DNA of 64,000 bases from NCBI GenBank assembly GCA_015146655.1, contig VKHL01000032.1, forward strand, positions 124,001 through 188,000, written 5' to 3'. Origin of the DNA: Ochromonas danica (Eukaryota > Sar > Chrysophyceae > Chromulinales > Chromulinaceae). The position numbers and the translations under genes were made by a program. The notes beneath the pieces were generated by a model, which ran no database searches, had not been told where the DNA came from, and saw nothing but the letters and a program-made list of their open reading frames with translations. How positions within the stretch are numbered: position 1 is the stretch's first letter; each line of letters begins with the position of its first letter. Shown here piece by piece: positions 22,607-32,832 of this stretch.

Positions 22607-24137
22607 ATGATTGTGAGGTCTTCCAGAATTCTGAACTTACCTGTGAGAGAGAGTAGCATGACTCTTCTTCGATCATCCAGTAGTAGCAGTAGTAGCACCT
22701 GCTTTGCACCTCCTCCAACGTCTATTCCTAAGAACAACCAGGACGAGCCCATCTATTCCCCTGGTTTCTCCATCAAGGGCGAAGCGGTCAGTGGACGACC
22801 AGTTTATCTCGATTTCCAAGCCACCACTCCTCTTGATCCTAGAGTACTGGATGCTATGATGCCCTATATGACTGAGAAGTATGGAAACCCCCATTCCCGC
22901 ACGCATGCCTATGGCTGGGAAACTGAGCAGGCCATCGAGACTGCACGAGCCAACGTGGGCAAACTCATTGGTGCTTCTGCCAAGGAGATTATCTTCACTT
23001 CAGGTGCAACAGAATCCAATAACATGGCTATCAAAGGCATTGCGAGGTTCTACAAAGACAAGAACCACATCATCACCACTCAAACAGAGCATAAATGTGT
23101 GCTGGATAGTTGTCGCAGTTTAGAATCTGAAGGTGTGAATGTGACCTATCTCCCTGTGCGAAAGAATGGATTGATTGACCTGAATGAGTTAAAAGCCGCT
23201 TTGACTCCCAAGACGGCGTTGGTCTCGATAATGGGAGTGAACAATGAGATTGGAGTAGTGCAGCCCTTGAAAGAGATTGGTGCTCTGTGTAGAGCGAACA
23301 AGACATTTTTCCATAGTGATTTAGCTCAAATGGCGGGGAAGTTACCCGTTAATGTGGACGAGATGAATATTGACCTAGCCTCCATATCTTCCCATAAGGT
23401 GGGTGTGTTGTTGTTTGTCCAGAGAAGATTCCTCTCATTCTCCCTTGCTTTTCTAGATTTATGGCCCAAAAGGAATGGGTGCCATGTACATTCGTCGCAG
23501 ACCTCGTGTAAAGATCGAGGCTTTGTTTTCTGGAGGAGGTCAGGAACGAGGGCTTCGCTCGGGCACTTTGGCTCCCGCCCTGTGTGTTGGCTTGGGTGAA
23601 GCTGCCAGAATATGTGTAGAAGACATGGAATTCGATAGTCAACACATCAACAAGCTTTCTAATCGAATGAAAAGGTAAGCACTCTCGTTTTCAAGCCAAG
23701 GACGACTGTATCAACTGATTATTGATCCAAACCTTGTCGACAGAGAGATTTTTAATCGCATCGACAAAGTTGTGTTGAACGGAGACCCTGATCATCGTTA
23801 TCCTGGTAACTTGAATTTCTCTTTCGCTTATGTTGAGGGAGAATCACTTCTCATGGCATTGAAGAACGTCGCTGTCTCTTCTGGATCTGCTTGCACTTCG
23901 GCTTCTCTGGAACCATCTTATGTCCTGCGAGCTCTCGGAGCTGATGAAGACATGGCACACTCTTCCATTCGAATTGGCATCGGTAGATTTAGTACGGAGC
24001 AGGAAATTGATATGGCCGTGAACCTCTTGGAGCATCACGTGAAGCGTTTGAGAGAGATGTCTCCACTGTGGGAACTGGTGCAAGAAGGCATTGACTTGAA
24101 AACGATTCAGTGGACTCAAGACGCTGCACACCATTAG
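22607..24137 (+). CDS. NFS1: NFS1/IscS cysteine desulfurase, mitochondrial type
   Basis: A PLP enzyme that takes sulfur from cysteine for Fe-S cluster assembly and tRNA thiolation. Exons are 22607-23398, 23457-23674 and 23744-24137; introns are 58 and 69 bp; 467 residues. The start region [20 protein letters not shown] is basic and amphipathic with a Ser run, fitting a mitochondrial presequence. Conserved blocks: [61 protein letters not shown] with the PLP lysine (Lys264) at the exon-1 border, then [14 protein letters not shown]. The catalytic loop is [17 protein letters not shown] with Cys near residue 386, the long-loop group I (IscS/NFS1) form, not SufS. The C-terminal end [18 protein letters not shown] is complete. 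Confidence 0.95.
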
Positions 24138-24920
24138 ATTGTGCATGGCCTGTGTGTTGTAACCTCATTAATAGTCAACAGATCTTTGCAAACGAAGCGA
24201 TCCATAAGACCTTAATATTATTGACTTAAGATTTCTTTAACTCTTTTCTTCTGGTACATGTTACACCACTTTCTTCAGCGATCTTTCTTTAACTACACAG
24301 CAACTTTAATATTTCCTTTCTTTCTTCAAGGTGAATCAAATCAAAATACTTCGTTTTCTTTACTTCGTTTTCTGAAGCCACCAGGAACAGAAGTGCGAGT
24401 TCGTAAAGCATCAAGAACAGAATCTGTAAGAGGAATGACATAAAAAAAAGCTAATCAAAGTTCCTCGCACACGAATTCCTAACACAATATCTTCCTTAAT
24501 CTTTTGTTTCTTAGTTCGATTAGACTCATCCTTTGAAGAAAGTGCTCAAGCTAATATTGCAAAGGATGAGTCTAATCGAACTAAGAAACAAAATTACGGA
24601 AGATATTGTGTTAGGAATTCGTGTGCGAGGAACTTTGATTAGCTTTTTTTATGTCATTCCTGTTACACAGAACGGTTTTGCGGCTTTGCTGATTATCAAA
24701 ATTGGCTTTAAACCCCACTTTCACGAGTTTGGTGTCTAGGGCTTTGCAAACAAACCTCAGTTTATTTTAGAAGAATACGATGTTTCATCTTCCAGCAAGC
24801 TGGTTTACTATAAATCAATGATAAATCAATGAGGGATTACACAACCACAATTTAGAGGATCGTAGACGCAAGCAAATCTACGATCATTTATATAAGTCTC
24901 ATCTCTTGTATAAAGATGGA
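24138..24920. other. Convergent gene-free region holding a long inverted repeat
   Basis: 783 bases lie between the 3' ends of NFS1 and the AGMO-like gene. The centre is filled by the inverted repeat at 24432-24660. On the minus strand the left arm can be read as peptide-like sequence (KDESNRTKKQKIKEDIVLGI) close to a possible splice acceptor, so the repeat may derive from a gene piece. No complete gene is supported. Confidence 0.5.
24432..24660. repeat. Inverted repeat with about 100-bp arms and a 24-base spacer
   Basis: The left arm is 24432-24535 and the right arm 24560-24660. The outer ends read GGAATGACATA and its complement; the inner ends read ATCCTTTG and CAAAGGAT. The arms match almost throughout. 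I count one substitution near 24496, a two-base length difference in the following T-rich run, and one base in the A/T tract near the outer end, about 96 percent identity. Transcribed from either strand it would fold into a single long hairpin. Candidate origins are a MITE or foldback element, an inverted duplication of a gene fragment, or a small-RNA precursor. No target-site duplication is obvious at the ends. Confidence 0.9.
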
Positions 24921-26318
24921 TCAATAAAGTTGAACGAGTTGCATAGAAAATATACTGATCCCTACAGCAACCAAAACATGTGTTTCCACCATGTGTCGAC
25001 GATATACCATCACACCATAAGCAAAGACAAGAGTGAGCAGGAAGTGAACTGCAAGGAGGCAGTTGCCAAATGCAGTGAGTTTGCCTTCACGTCTATCGCG
25101 ACCTGCAAGGAAGATCTCTTCTCGCTTCCCGTTCTCAATTTGGCCCTTGCTGGGCAATTGCAATATTGAGGTCAATTGCGAGACTTCTTCTCGCCTCAAA
25201 CCTTCAGGACTCTTCGCAGCTTCCCGTATGAGATTTTGACGTTGCCAATCAAAAGTTATATCAGCAATCCACGCTCCATCTGCTGTTTGCACACCATTCA
25301 GCACGCGTTTACTGAAAAGTAACTTAAGAAATCGTGCCAAACGGGAAAGTACGGCAGAATCATCTTTGTCACGCGGTGCGGTGATGTTCCACAATCTGAT
25401 CACGGGCAAGAATACGGAGCGGACTGGATCCCAGCAATCCAATGGTTGGGCTAAACCATACACCACACCACGTCGATAATCCAGTTCTCCATTTCGAAAG
25501 GATTCTGCAAGATGCTGGACATTGCCAGTCGCATTCCCGTGAGTCAAGGAAGGGTGCTTTGGGCAAATATATGTATTGAAGAGCCGATCCCAAATAATGA
25601 ACACACCGCCATAGTTTCCGTTTCCTGGAGGATCATGATGAACCCGGTGATGGGAAGCCGTATTTAAGATAAGCTCAAGAATCCAAGGCAGGCGATGCAC
25701 AACTTCTGTATGGAACCAGAATTGATACAAAGTGTTCAGTTGATAATGACGTAGAAAATGAACAGGAGGCAGTCCAACAATAGCCAAGGGCAAGTAAAAC
25801 ACCCACGAGAAAAGACCTTGGATTGATCCTTGTCTCAAGGCAGTGGCGAGGTTGTATCTCTCACCCGAGTGATGCATGGCATGTCCCCACCAGAGCAGAT
25901 GCCATTCATGGGCCAGTCGGTGATACCAATAATACATTAAATCGACACCAAACAAACCAAGAAAGAAATAGAGATAAGGTTGATGAGAAGGAGGTATCCA
26001 ATAGAAAAGATGAGCATGGAGTGGTTGACAGAGAGTATAGAGGGAGCGATAAGGCTGCAGGAAGAATTCCTTCGTCAGCATGCTTGTCAGCTGCTGCAGG
26101 AGACCCAGACTGAGGCTAAGGACGGTATCTTTTAGCGAGTACAAGGTAACACCATGTTGTTGTCCATAGAGGAATTCCAAGAATAGTAAGAGGATAAACC
26201 AAGGCACTGCCGGGGTGATGTAGTCCACTGGCAACTGTTCATCACCCTCCAGAGAGATAGGGACAAGATAGAATAAAGTTCCTAATGATGAGAAGATGGG
26301 AAAAAGAAAGGAAAGCAT
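24921..26318 (-). CDS. AGMO-like alkylglycerol monooxygenase (fatty acid hydroxylase superfamily)
   Basis: A single-exon membrane di-iron hydroxylase of 465 residues. AGMO cleaves the ether bond of alkylglycerols using tetrahydrobiopterin. The His clusters are all present: HRLAH (HxxxH), HAMHHS (HxxHH) and HHRVHH, with the sequence around them (LWWGHAMHHSGERYNLATALR, NTASHHRVHHDPPGNGNYGG, IIWDRLFNTY) close to vertebrate AGMO/TMEM195, including YNLATALRQ and the YGL followed by a Gln-Pro motif. Several membrane segments precede the His core and two follow at the C-terminus. Sterol desaturases share the His pattern but not YNLATALRQ, so AGMO is preferred. The gene is divergent from the ABHD12-like gene and convergent with NFS1 across the inverted repeat. 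Confidence 0.85.
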   Translation of the reverse strand: MLSFLFPIFSSLGTLFYLVPISLEGDEQLPVDYITPAVPWFILLLFLEFLYGQQHGVTLYSLKDTVLSLSLGLLQQLTSMLTKEFFLQPYRSLYTLCQPLHAHLFYWIPPSHQPYLYFFLGLFGVDLMYYWYHRLAHEWHLLWWGHAMHHSGERYNLATALRQGSIQGLFSWVFYLPLAIVGLPPVHFLRHYQLNTLYQFWFHTEVVHRLPWILELILNTASHHRVHHDPPGNGNYGGVFIIWDRLFNTYICPKHPSLTHGNATGNVQHLAESFRNGELDYRRGVVYGLAQPLDCWDPVRSVFLPVIRLWNITAPRDKDDSAVLSRLARFLKLLFSKRVLNGVQTADGAWIADITFDWQRQNLIREAAKSPEGLRREEVSQLTSILQLPSKGQIENGKREEIFLAGRDRREGKLTAFGNCLLAVHFLLTLVFAYGVMVYRRHMVETHVLVAVGISIFSMQLVQLY

Positions 26319-26598
26319 TGAAAATACAAGCTTCTATAATATTAGTAGAGTATGAATTTGTTTTTGGATCTTCAATATGAATGTCATCGCATCAAATCAA
26401 AGCCGGAAAATCACCAGAAAATGGTGCATATGCTGCAAATTCCACATTTCGGCCCGAAAAATCCGTCTCTGTCACCAACAAATCATCAACAAAAAGAAAA
26501 TAGTAGACCCAACACACACACTCTCTGCCTGAACGAGTTACATAACACTGTGAGACACTGATTGAATTCTTCCATAAGAAAGGAAAACTGTGAGTGAC

Positions 26599-27960
26599 AT
26601 GGGCAATAAAACCTCTTCAGAACCCTCCACTTCCAATGTCGTCAAACGAAGAAGCTATTATGACAATAAATCAGATCATAGTGGCCCGACGAAGAACGAA
26701 GAAGAAGAATCTGAAGACTCTATTTCATTCAAAATCCTCCAAGATCGTGGCTGTCAGACTACTGAATCTACTATCAGACAGTTGAAAAAGATTGATCACT
26801 GGCCTTTGAGAATAACACGCAAGATGGTTATACTCTCTTTTCTCTTCTATCTGGCTACCGGCCTCCTTTTCGCCTATTCAGAGACGATGCAATCACTGTT
26901 GGTCTATCTCCACTTTGCACGATGGCCTTTGGGTGACCTGCGAGACCACCGCCACGTCAACCTTTCCAATGCCAAGAACATTGACCTTATTACCCAAGAC
27001 AACCTCCTGTTGCGCGGATATCATATCTATCCACCTCAAGATTATCCTTCTTCACCAACGACTTTACAGAGTGCTGAGCGAATTGTCATCTATTTCCATG
27101 GCAATGCAGGAACACGAGCTGTGCGTAATCGTATTGAAATCACACGAAAGATTGCCTCTTCTCTAAATGCACATGTGATTGCATTTGATTATCGAGGATT
27201 TGGTGACTCGGATGGTTGGCCATCTGAAGCTGGTACTCATCTGGATGCTTGGGCGGCTCTTCGCTGGGTTGAGGCAAATATTTCACCTCGGCAAACTAAA
27301 CCTCCTATTTTTCTCTATGGACACAGTCTTGGCTCGGGTGTGGCAACAGCTTTAGCAGAGGATTTAAGTCAGCAGAATGACACACGAGTAACAGGTTTGA
27401 TCTTGGATGCTCCATTTACTTCACTTCGGGAAGCAGCCATGACCCATCCTTCTGCAGTAGTTTTTCGCATTTTCCCCATCATCCAGGACTTTCTCGCAAA
27501 GCGTTTAAAAATTATATATCCATCATATGAACGTGTTGGTCGTCTCCGCATACCTGTGCTTTTGATGCACGGAGATGAGGACTGGGAAATACCCTTTCAT
27601 CACTCCCAACGATTATTACGAAGAGCAGTAAATAGTGGGTCATTCTTCGAAACAGACTTCACAAAGATCTGCCCTTTGGAGACATTGACCTCCCTTTCGG
27701 AGCATCAAGATGCCGATACAATTGCTGATGAGAGCGAAATTGCTGATGAAAACTGTGTCCCACCTGACGGAGGAAAGGCTTTGGAAGGAGATCTTCAGAC
27801 TGAACTTGGTGATCAACTACAGAATGAGTCGCCCAAAGCTGTGTCTTCGTTGCCTATTCAACTGCGGATCTTTTCTGGAGCTGGCCACGATCATATCCAT
27901 CAATCAATTGGCTGGTCTGATTTGATTCGTTCATTCGTCATCTGCGCTGGCAAGAGGTGA
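26599..27960 (+). CDS. ABHD12-like alpha/beta hydrolase
   Basis: A single-exon serine hydrolase of 453 residues. The start at 26599 gives MGNKTSSEPS, with Gly2 in a context suited to N-myristoylation. A membrane segment (MVILSFLFYLATGLLFAY) lies at about residues 80-97. The hydrolase core reads IVIYFHGNAGTRA (oxyanion side), VIAFDYRGFGDSDGWPSEAG, then FLYGHSLGSGVATAL with the nucleophile Ser in GHSLG. It continues with LILDAPFTSLREAAMTHP, LLMHGDEDWEIPFHHS with the acid, and GAGHDHIHQS with the His. These match ABHD12/ABHD13-type lysophospholipase relatives, especially FDYRGFGDS. ABHD12 removes lysophosphatidylserine; the substrate here is inferred only by family. An acidic insert of about 60 residues sits before the catalytic His. 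Confidence 0.85.
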   Translation: MGNKTSSEPSTSNVVKRRSYYDNKSDHSGPTKNEEEESEDSISFKILQDRGCQTTESTIRQLKKIDHWPLRITRKMVILSFLFYLATGLLFAYSETMQSLLVYLHFARWPLGDLRDHRHVNLSNAKNIDLITQDNLLLRGYHIYPPQDYPSSPTTLQSAERIVIYFHGNAGTRAVRNRIEITRKIASSLNAHVIAFDYRGFGDSDGWPSEAGTHLDAWAALRWVEANISPRQTKPPIFLYGHSLGSGVATALAEDLSQQNDTRVTGLILDAPFTSLREAAMTHPSAVVFRIFPIIQDFLAKRLKIIYPSYERVGRLRIPVLLMHGDEDWEIPFHHSQRLLRRAVNSGSFFETDFTKICPLETLTSLSEHQDADTIADESEIADENCVPPDGGKALEGDLQTELGDQLQNESPKAVSSLPIQLRIFSGAGHDHIHQSIGWSDLIRSFVICAGKR

Positions 27961-28321
27961 GATTCAGTTGTTAGCTATTCATCTTCAGTACCATTTTCTC
28001 TAAACTTTGGTCTCGCTGCTATTCTGCTTTGGATCATCCTTGCGTGTTTGCAACTGGTTCTTATGGGATCGCTTTTCTGCGATATTAGTAGGCGAGAAAG
28101 AAGAAGATGTCATTATTTTCTGTAACTTTCGTGATATTTAATGTATAGAAGTAAGACAGCAAGCAAAGTGACATCATCACTACTGACTACCACATACAGT
28201 AGGTCTAATGACTTTATCCAAGTGCCAAATAAAGGAGCGCATCGAAGAGGAAAATTCTGCTTCCATGAATACACAAACAATCTATGAAGTTAGAAGAAAT
28301 AAATGGAATTAAACCTGCTTC
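27961..28321. other. Convergent intergenic region, nothing recognised
   Basis: 361 bases lie between the 3' ends of the ABHD12-like and desaturase genes. They presumably hold two 3' untranslated regions. No open frame of note. Confidence 0.35.
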
Positions 28322-30000
28322 TCAATTGAGACATTCTTTGACCAAAAGCTCGGGCTTTCGTTCCGCTCTCCAAGTCTTTATTAGTAGTGAACAGAGAGTT
28401 AATTAACACTGACCAACTCAAGCCATTCAATAAGCACTTACCTGCTCAAGAAAGCCTTTCCAACCCTGCCAAACGGTAAAGCATCGACTCTCTTTCTTAT
28501 AGAGCACATCATAGAGATGGAACTCTTTCAAAGTTGATTCATAAATTGGAGTCAGTGCTGCCAGATAACTCTGGTCGATGGTAGGGAATAGGTGATGCAT
28601 TGCATGCTGCCCAAATGATACGGAAGATAAGAGAGAAGATTTATCGACCGCTGGTCGAGTTCCAACAGCCAACACTTGGTAGACTCCCCAATCCATAGTG
28701 GCGGAGGTGGCGGAGTTATCTCCGGCATGCCAAATGTTTGGATGATGATGCCCAGCTGCAAGGCCAACATGCAAGAAGACGACTGCAGAAACAATAGTAA
28801 CACCCACCCACCGAAGCAACGCTGGGGTCAATACCATCTTAACGAGCTCCTCCTTGAGCACTCGACTGTCTGACGCCGCCGCCTTCAACAGGATGGAACA
28901 ACCAAGCAGTCCCAACGGCAATAAACTCTCCAAACGAAAAGGAATGGCTCTGGTCAATATCAATAGGAAACGTTTGATTTGCTACATTATGATATAACAC
29001 AGAAAACAGTCACCTCCACAGCACAGATGACAAACAAACAAGTTGATGATCTTACCACCAGCAGTCCCAGGAGAGGAAAGACAATAAGGATTGCAGCAAT
29101 ACCCTTCATCTTTTCCCACAGTGATGTCTTTGTGCCATGAGGCAAATAATCCAGAAATCCATCAAAGGCCCTTGCTTCATAATCCCACAAGGAATTGGGG
29201 AAGCAATGATGAGAGTAAACATGTGACAGTCTCCACTCCCATGAGCTTTGTCCAAATAAATCAAAAGAATATAGTCTCCAGCTATCTGGAAGGTGAATGT
29301 AATTGTGAGCACAGACATTCAACAAACCTCCCCAGAAGCCTGCCAGAGCGCCGAAGAGAACAATCGCATAAAACTCTTCTGACAACACACACGCAGCAAA
29401 GGAAGCAGCAAAGAGGAAGAGCAGAGTGTCATGTAATCTTGACACAGAGAACCATTCTTTAGGTATCTTTGCATTAGTATTGTTACTCTGCCACTCTTGC
29501 ATAGCAACAGCAACACGTTGTCTTAGAGTGTTATAAAAGCCCTTTGGGTCGAAGGTGAACGTTGGATTGCGTGGAGTAGCAGCACTACCAACACGATACT
29601 TGGCCATAACAGCTTTCACCTTGGCAATATTGTAATGACTTGCCTCGAAGAGCTCAGTGAGATCTGTGCCTTGAGTCATGGTCAGCCAAACTTTCCCTCC
29701 TGGGTGGTTGAAGGTCGAGAAATCATAAATCTCGTCGTGAATTCTCCATAATTTGCGCTTCTTCTCATCAGGAGCATGCACATCGTCAAAGTTCTGCTTC
29801 ACTTCCAACCACTCGTACTGGCTGGGTAAGAGATTCATGGCTTGTAAAGGAGGAGATCGAAATCCCCAATGCCAGATCAGTTTATCATCTTCCTCTGCCT
29901 TCTTACCACCAGCAATCTTCTTGTCATCACCTGGACTGTCACCAGGGAGTGAGTCTTTGGGAGTGGGTGAGGAGGTTTTGGTCACTTTTCGCTGATGCAT
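28322..30000 (-). CDS. Cytochrome b5-fused fatty acid desaturase (Cyt-b5-r type)
   Basis: A membrane desaturase of 512 residues with its own electron carrier. Exons are 29056-30000, 28442-28981 and 28322-28375; the last exon (TWRAERKPELLVKECLN) is short and was found by the donor CAG/GTAAGT after FLEQ. The N-terminus is Lys-rich and soluble. The cytochrome b5 domain has YDFSTFNHPGGKVWL with the haem HPGG. Three His boxes follow: HNYIH, HVYSHH and QHAMHH, plus HHHPN. The pattern GQHAMHHLFPTID and HHHPNIWHAGD is that of Drosophila Cyt-b5-r, not the common delta-6/delta-5 front-end enzymes that carry QIEHH. Regioselectivity is unknown. The ATG at 30000 is the first in frame. Confidence 0.88.
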
Positions 30001-31067
30001 TCCTTTTCGCTGATCAAAGTTTGTCAATCAGTTGACAATCAGTCAGTCACACCAATCAAGTCTAACACTCAACGAGAATTAGATAATGATATTGATATTC
30101 TTTCTAACAGGATGTTGAACGGGATGTCAGATGTGCCTCTCGGCGGTGACAACTTCAATATCTTTTGGTGAGATCATTAACTTAAGTAGAATCAGCGGAA
30201 TAGCTGCAAATGCAAAACTTGCGATTCTGAGAGTTATAACCCCTCAATATGGGGTTTCTAGACCATTCTCAAGATTATCGTTAATAGAGTCCACTTTAAA
30301 AGTTCTTTTCTTTCATTTGATTTTAAATGGGAAAGATCTCTTTCAAGCTTTAATTTAACAAGCACACCACTCTAGGTAGTATAGTGTTGCTTCCTCTTCC
30401 CGTAGTAAGACTGCGGGGAATTGATTGGACGTTCTTCAACACCACTCCACCCCTAAACTGGATTCCCTGATCTAATCAACGTTGCTTTATTTGGGTGGTG
30501 TAGGTCGTATGCAATGCTAGTAGTTGATCATTAATACTATATTATAATATTGAGATAGTAGTTGTTGTATCTATTATGTTGACAGTTATAACCCCACAAT
30601 TATATAGGTTATAAATGACTGCGATGTGAAACACGCAATAGTACATAATCATATTTTTCTTCATCACCGCTACTTCCTATTATCACTACTATCTTAAGGC
30701 TCATGATGATAACTATCATCATATCAGTCTAGATGTTATCACAAAGGTGATAATATACAACCAAAAAGCATTATTCGCTACATCTCCATGACTCATCAGG
30801 CTCTCCCAAACCATCAATATCAGTCCACCCCAAGGTAGACATATCACACCCACGTTGCGTAATCAGCCATAGGCAGTAATGTTGAGATGGAAAGCCCACT
30901 CACTTGAGGTTGGTGAGGCGAGTGTTCGGTAGCATATTTCGGTATACTGCAATCAGTTCCAGCTATACACAATTGACACTGTTGTTGATAAAGTCCTAAA
31001 CCGCGCCGAATTGCTCCACAGGCTTAAGCAGTTGATCAAAATGAATCCAAGTGCAATATGTATCGTA
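30001..31067. other. 1.07-kb gene-free stretch rich in short hairpins
   Basis: No exon, tRNA or known RNA is recognised between the desaturase start and the end of the PC-esterase gene. The stretch is AT-rich and carries at least four short inverted repeats at 30238-30256, 30586-30614, 30703-30722 and 30736-30753. It also carries one TTAACTTAAG at 30177-30186. Part must be the desaturase promoter and the PC-esterase 3' untranslated region. Confidence 0.45.
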
Positions 31068-32618
31068 TCAGAGCAAGTTCTCTCCATCGGGTATATCATT
31101 CAGAATCTTACTGTGAGTCACTTTGACGTCCGATAAGGTATAGTTGCGATTGCTCAATGCATCTAGTGAGTGGAAGGCACATTTCTTACCATCCTTCAAC
31201 AAGTAGATTGATCGATCATGATGCGTCTTCACTATATCCCCTTCTCGTAAATGTAGACCATAAAAGTGACGTGGCCGCTCTTCAATCTTTAGAGGTGGTT
31301 CGAGTCGAAGAATACCATTATAGAGCATCGTGGCGAGATAATTGAATATTCCCGAAGGAAAGCACCAATGAGTGCAATCAAAAGGTGTGTGGTGGAAGGG
31401 AACTATCTCCACGTGAGCATCATGTTGACTAATCAAACTCTCAGCGATGCGGACTAAATGTATAGGGGAGTGACAATCTTGACCAAAAGACAGATATCTC
31501 TCCAAAATACGATTTCTCCAATCAGCTTCCCGTCGAGCCACAGGATCTTTCACTTCTTGACATCTTCGTTCTTGCTTATATTCAGAAGTATATTGTCCAT
31601 AGTAGCCATTGACTCCATGGAAGTGCTGAGGTGAAGCTTCAAAATAGAGGATTGGAGGTAATCGTTCCTTCCAACGAACACTTCCACGCTGTAGGGGGTC
31701 ACTAGTGTTAGAAACTGTAGTGTTGTCATAGTCATAAAAGTTCTTCAATAACTCTTGAGCAAATTTTTCAACATCTTTCTCCATTTTCTCTTCCACGTTA
31801 TAATGAGCAGCTAGGTTAGTCACAACAATGTCCTGTGGTGTCAAGTGATAGTTCTTGTACGCAGTCTTGAAGATTGAGGCAGACAACTGTGACTGTCTCT
31901 CATAGGCAAAGGTTGCCTTATAAGCAGGGATATAAAACCATCCATTTAACGTCTGTGAATGCTCCTTGGTGCCAGGTTTGGGGCAAATAATGTCGTTACA
32001 ATGATGTTCGAAACCATGATAACTCACATAGTATCTCATTCGAGGAAAGAGATGGTAGTAACTACAAAACATATGAACGATAAGTTGGACCATGATAGAG
32101 TCACCAAAGAATAAAATTGTGCGATTTCTCAGTTTTTCGAGAAGTTTGAAAGGATCGAAAGGATGACATGTACTGTCTGCATTGCTGTTGTTGCCTCGGA
32201 AGGTTGTGGTTGTAGTTACTGTTATAGTAGTCTTAGTGGTTGTAGTAGAGTTTGCTGTGGTAGTCGTGGTGCTAGTGGTGTTGGTACTGGTGGTAGTCTT
32301 TGTGATGGTGACATTTGTGAACGGCACATAAACTCGTCGTTCCAATGCTTCGGCACGACTGCTATTGCCATGGAAATAACAAGTATAGATAGCCACTTGT
32401 GCAGGACAAGCGTGCTTTACCCAGTCAGCATTGGATTCTGCGACTTTCTGGGGATTATGCGCTGATCGAGCGGCATGGACAGCAGAAGAGAATGGGAAAG
32501 AGTCCATGACCTCCTGGGCAGAGGGAAAAGTACGCCATTCTCCTTCACAATAACCTCTCACATAAACTCCAAGAAACAATAGAAAGAGAAGAAAAATAAC
32601 ACCATTTGAAATAGTCAT
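31068..32618 (-). CDS. TBL/PC-esterase-domain O-acyltransferase-like protein
   Basis: A single-exon secretory protein of 516 residues. It starts MTISNGVIFLLFLLFLGVYV, a signal peptide or anchor. A Thr-rich, Asn-dotted linker (about residues 105-150) would be heavily O- and N-glycosylated. The catalytic region has NRTILFFGDSIMVQL, the GDS block with the nucleophile Ser, and near the end FDCTHWCFPSGIFNYLATML, the DxxH block with Asp and His. This pair of motifs defines the PC-esterase/trichome-birefringence-like (DUF231) clan, in which plant members O-acetylate cell-wall polysaccharides and relatives act on sugars or proteins. Conserved Cys flank the region. It is divergent from the SAP-RCC1 gene. 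The acceptor substrate is not readable. Confidence 0.8.
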   Translation of the reverse strand: MTISNGVIFLLFLLFLGVYVRGYCEGEWRTFPSAQEVMDSFPFSSAVHAARSAHNPQKVAESNADWVKHACPAQVAIYTCYFHGNSSRAEALERRVYVPFTNVTITKTTTSTNTTSTTTTTANSTTTTKTTITVTTTTTFRGNNSNADSTCHPFDPFKLLEKLRNRTILFFGDSIMVQLIVHMFCSYYHLFPRMRYYVSYHGFEHHCNDIICPKPGTKEHSQTLNGWFYIPAYKATFAYERQSQLSASIFKTAYKNYHLTPQDIVVTNLAAHYNVEEKMEKDVEKFAQELLKNFYDYDNTTVSNTSDPLQRGSVRWKERLPPILYFEASPQHFHGVNGYYGQYTSEYKQERRCQEVKDPVARREADWRNRILERYLSFGQDCHSPIHLVRIAESLISQHDAHVEIVPFHHTPFDCTHWCFPSGIFNYLATMLYNGILRLEPPLKIEERPRHFYGLHLREGDIVKTHHDRSIYLLKDGKKCAFHSLDALSNRNYTLSDVKVTHSKILNDIPDGENLL

Positions 32619-32832
32619 ACTAAATAAACCCTCTGGACAGAATGGTTATGTTGAAAACATTCTCGGCATAAGTTAACACCCACAACGGCCCGCCAACAGA
32701 GTTAACTTAATAAGGAGATGGTGGTTTCAGCTGACTGAGCCTCTTCTTTGTCATCACATCAATTTAAATGAAATACTAGTAAAACAGAGGTAAAGAAAGA
32801 GGTCTGACTTTCTCAAATCTGATCAATCTACC
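32619..32832. promoter_or_regulatory. Divergent promoter region PC-esterase/SAP-RCC1
   Basis: 214 bases separate the two start codons. A near copy of the recurring motif (TTAACTTAAT) lies near 32704-32713. No other element is recognised. Confidence 0.35.

Noticed and set aside
24515-24530. TAGTTCGATTAGAC resembling a tRNA T-arm
   Set aside because: It is part of the long inverted repeat; no acceptor stem or anticodon arm is present.
24258-24739. Short plus-strand open frames overlapping the inverted repeat
   Set aside because: Each crosses an arm of the repeat and ends in unrelated sequence; no homology or splicing supports them.
26590-26598. Upstream GTG-led extension of the ABHD12-like frame
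   Set aside because: Eukaryotic nuclear genes start at ATG; the ATG at 26599 also gives a myristoylation-type MGNKTSS start.
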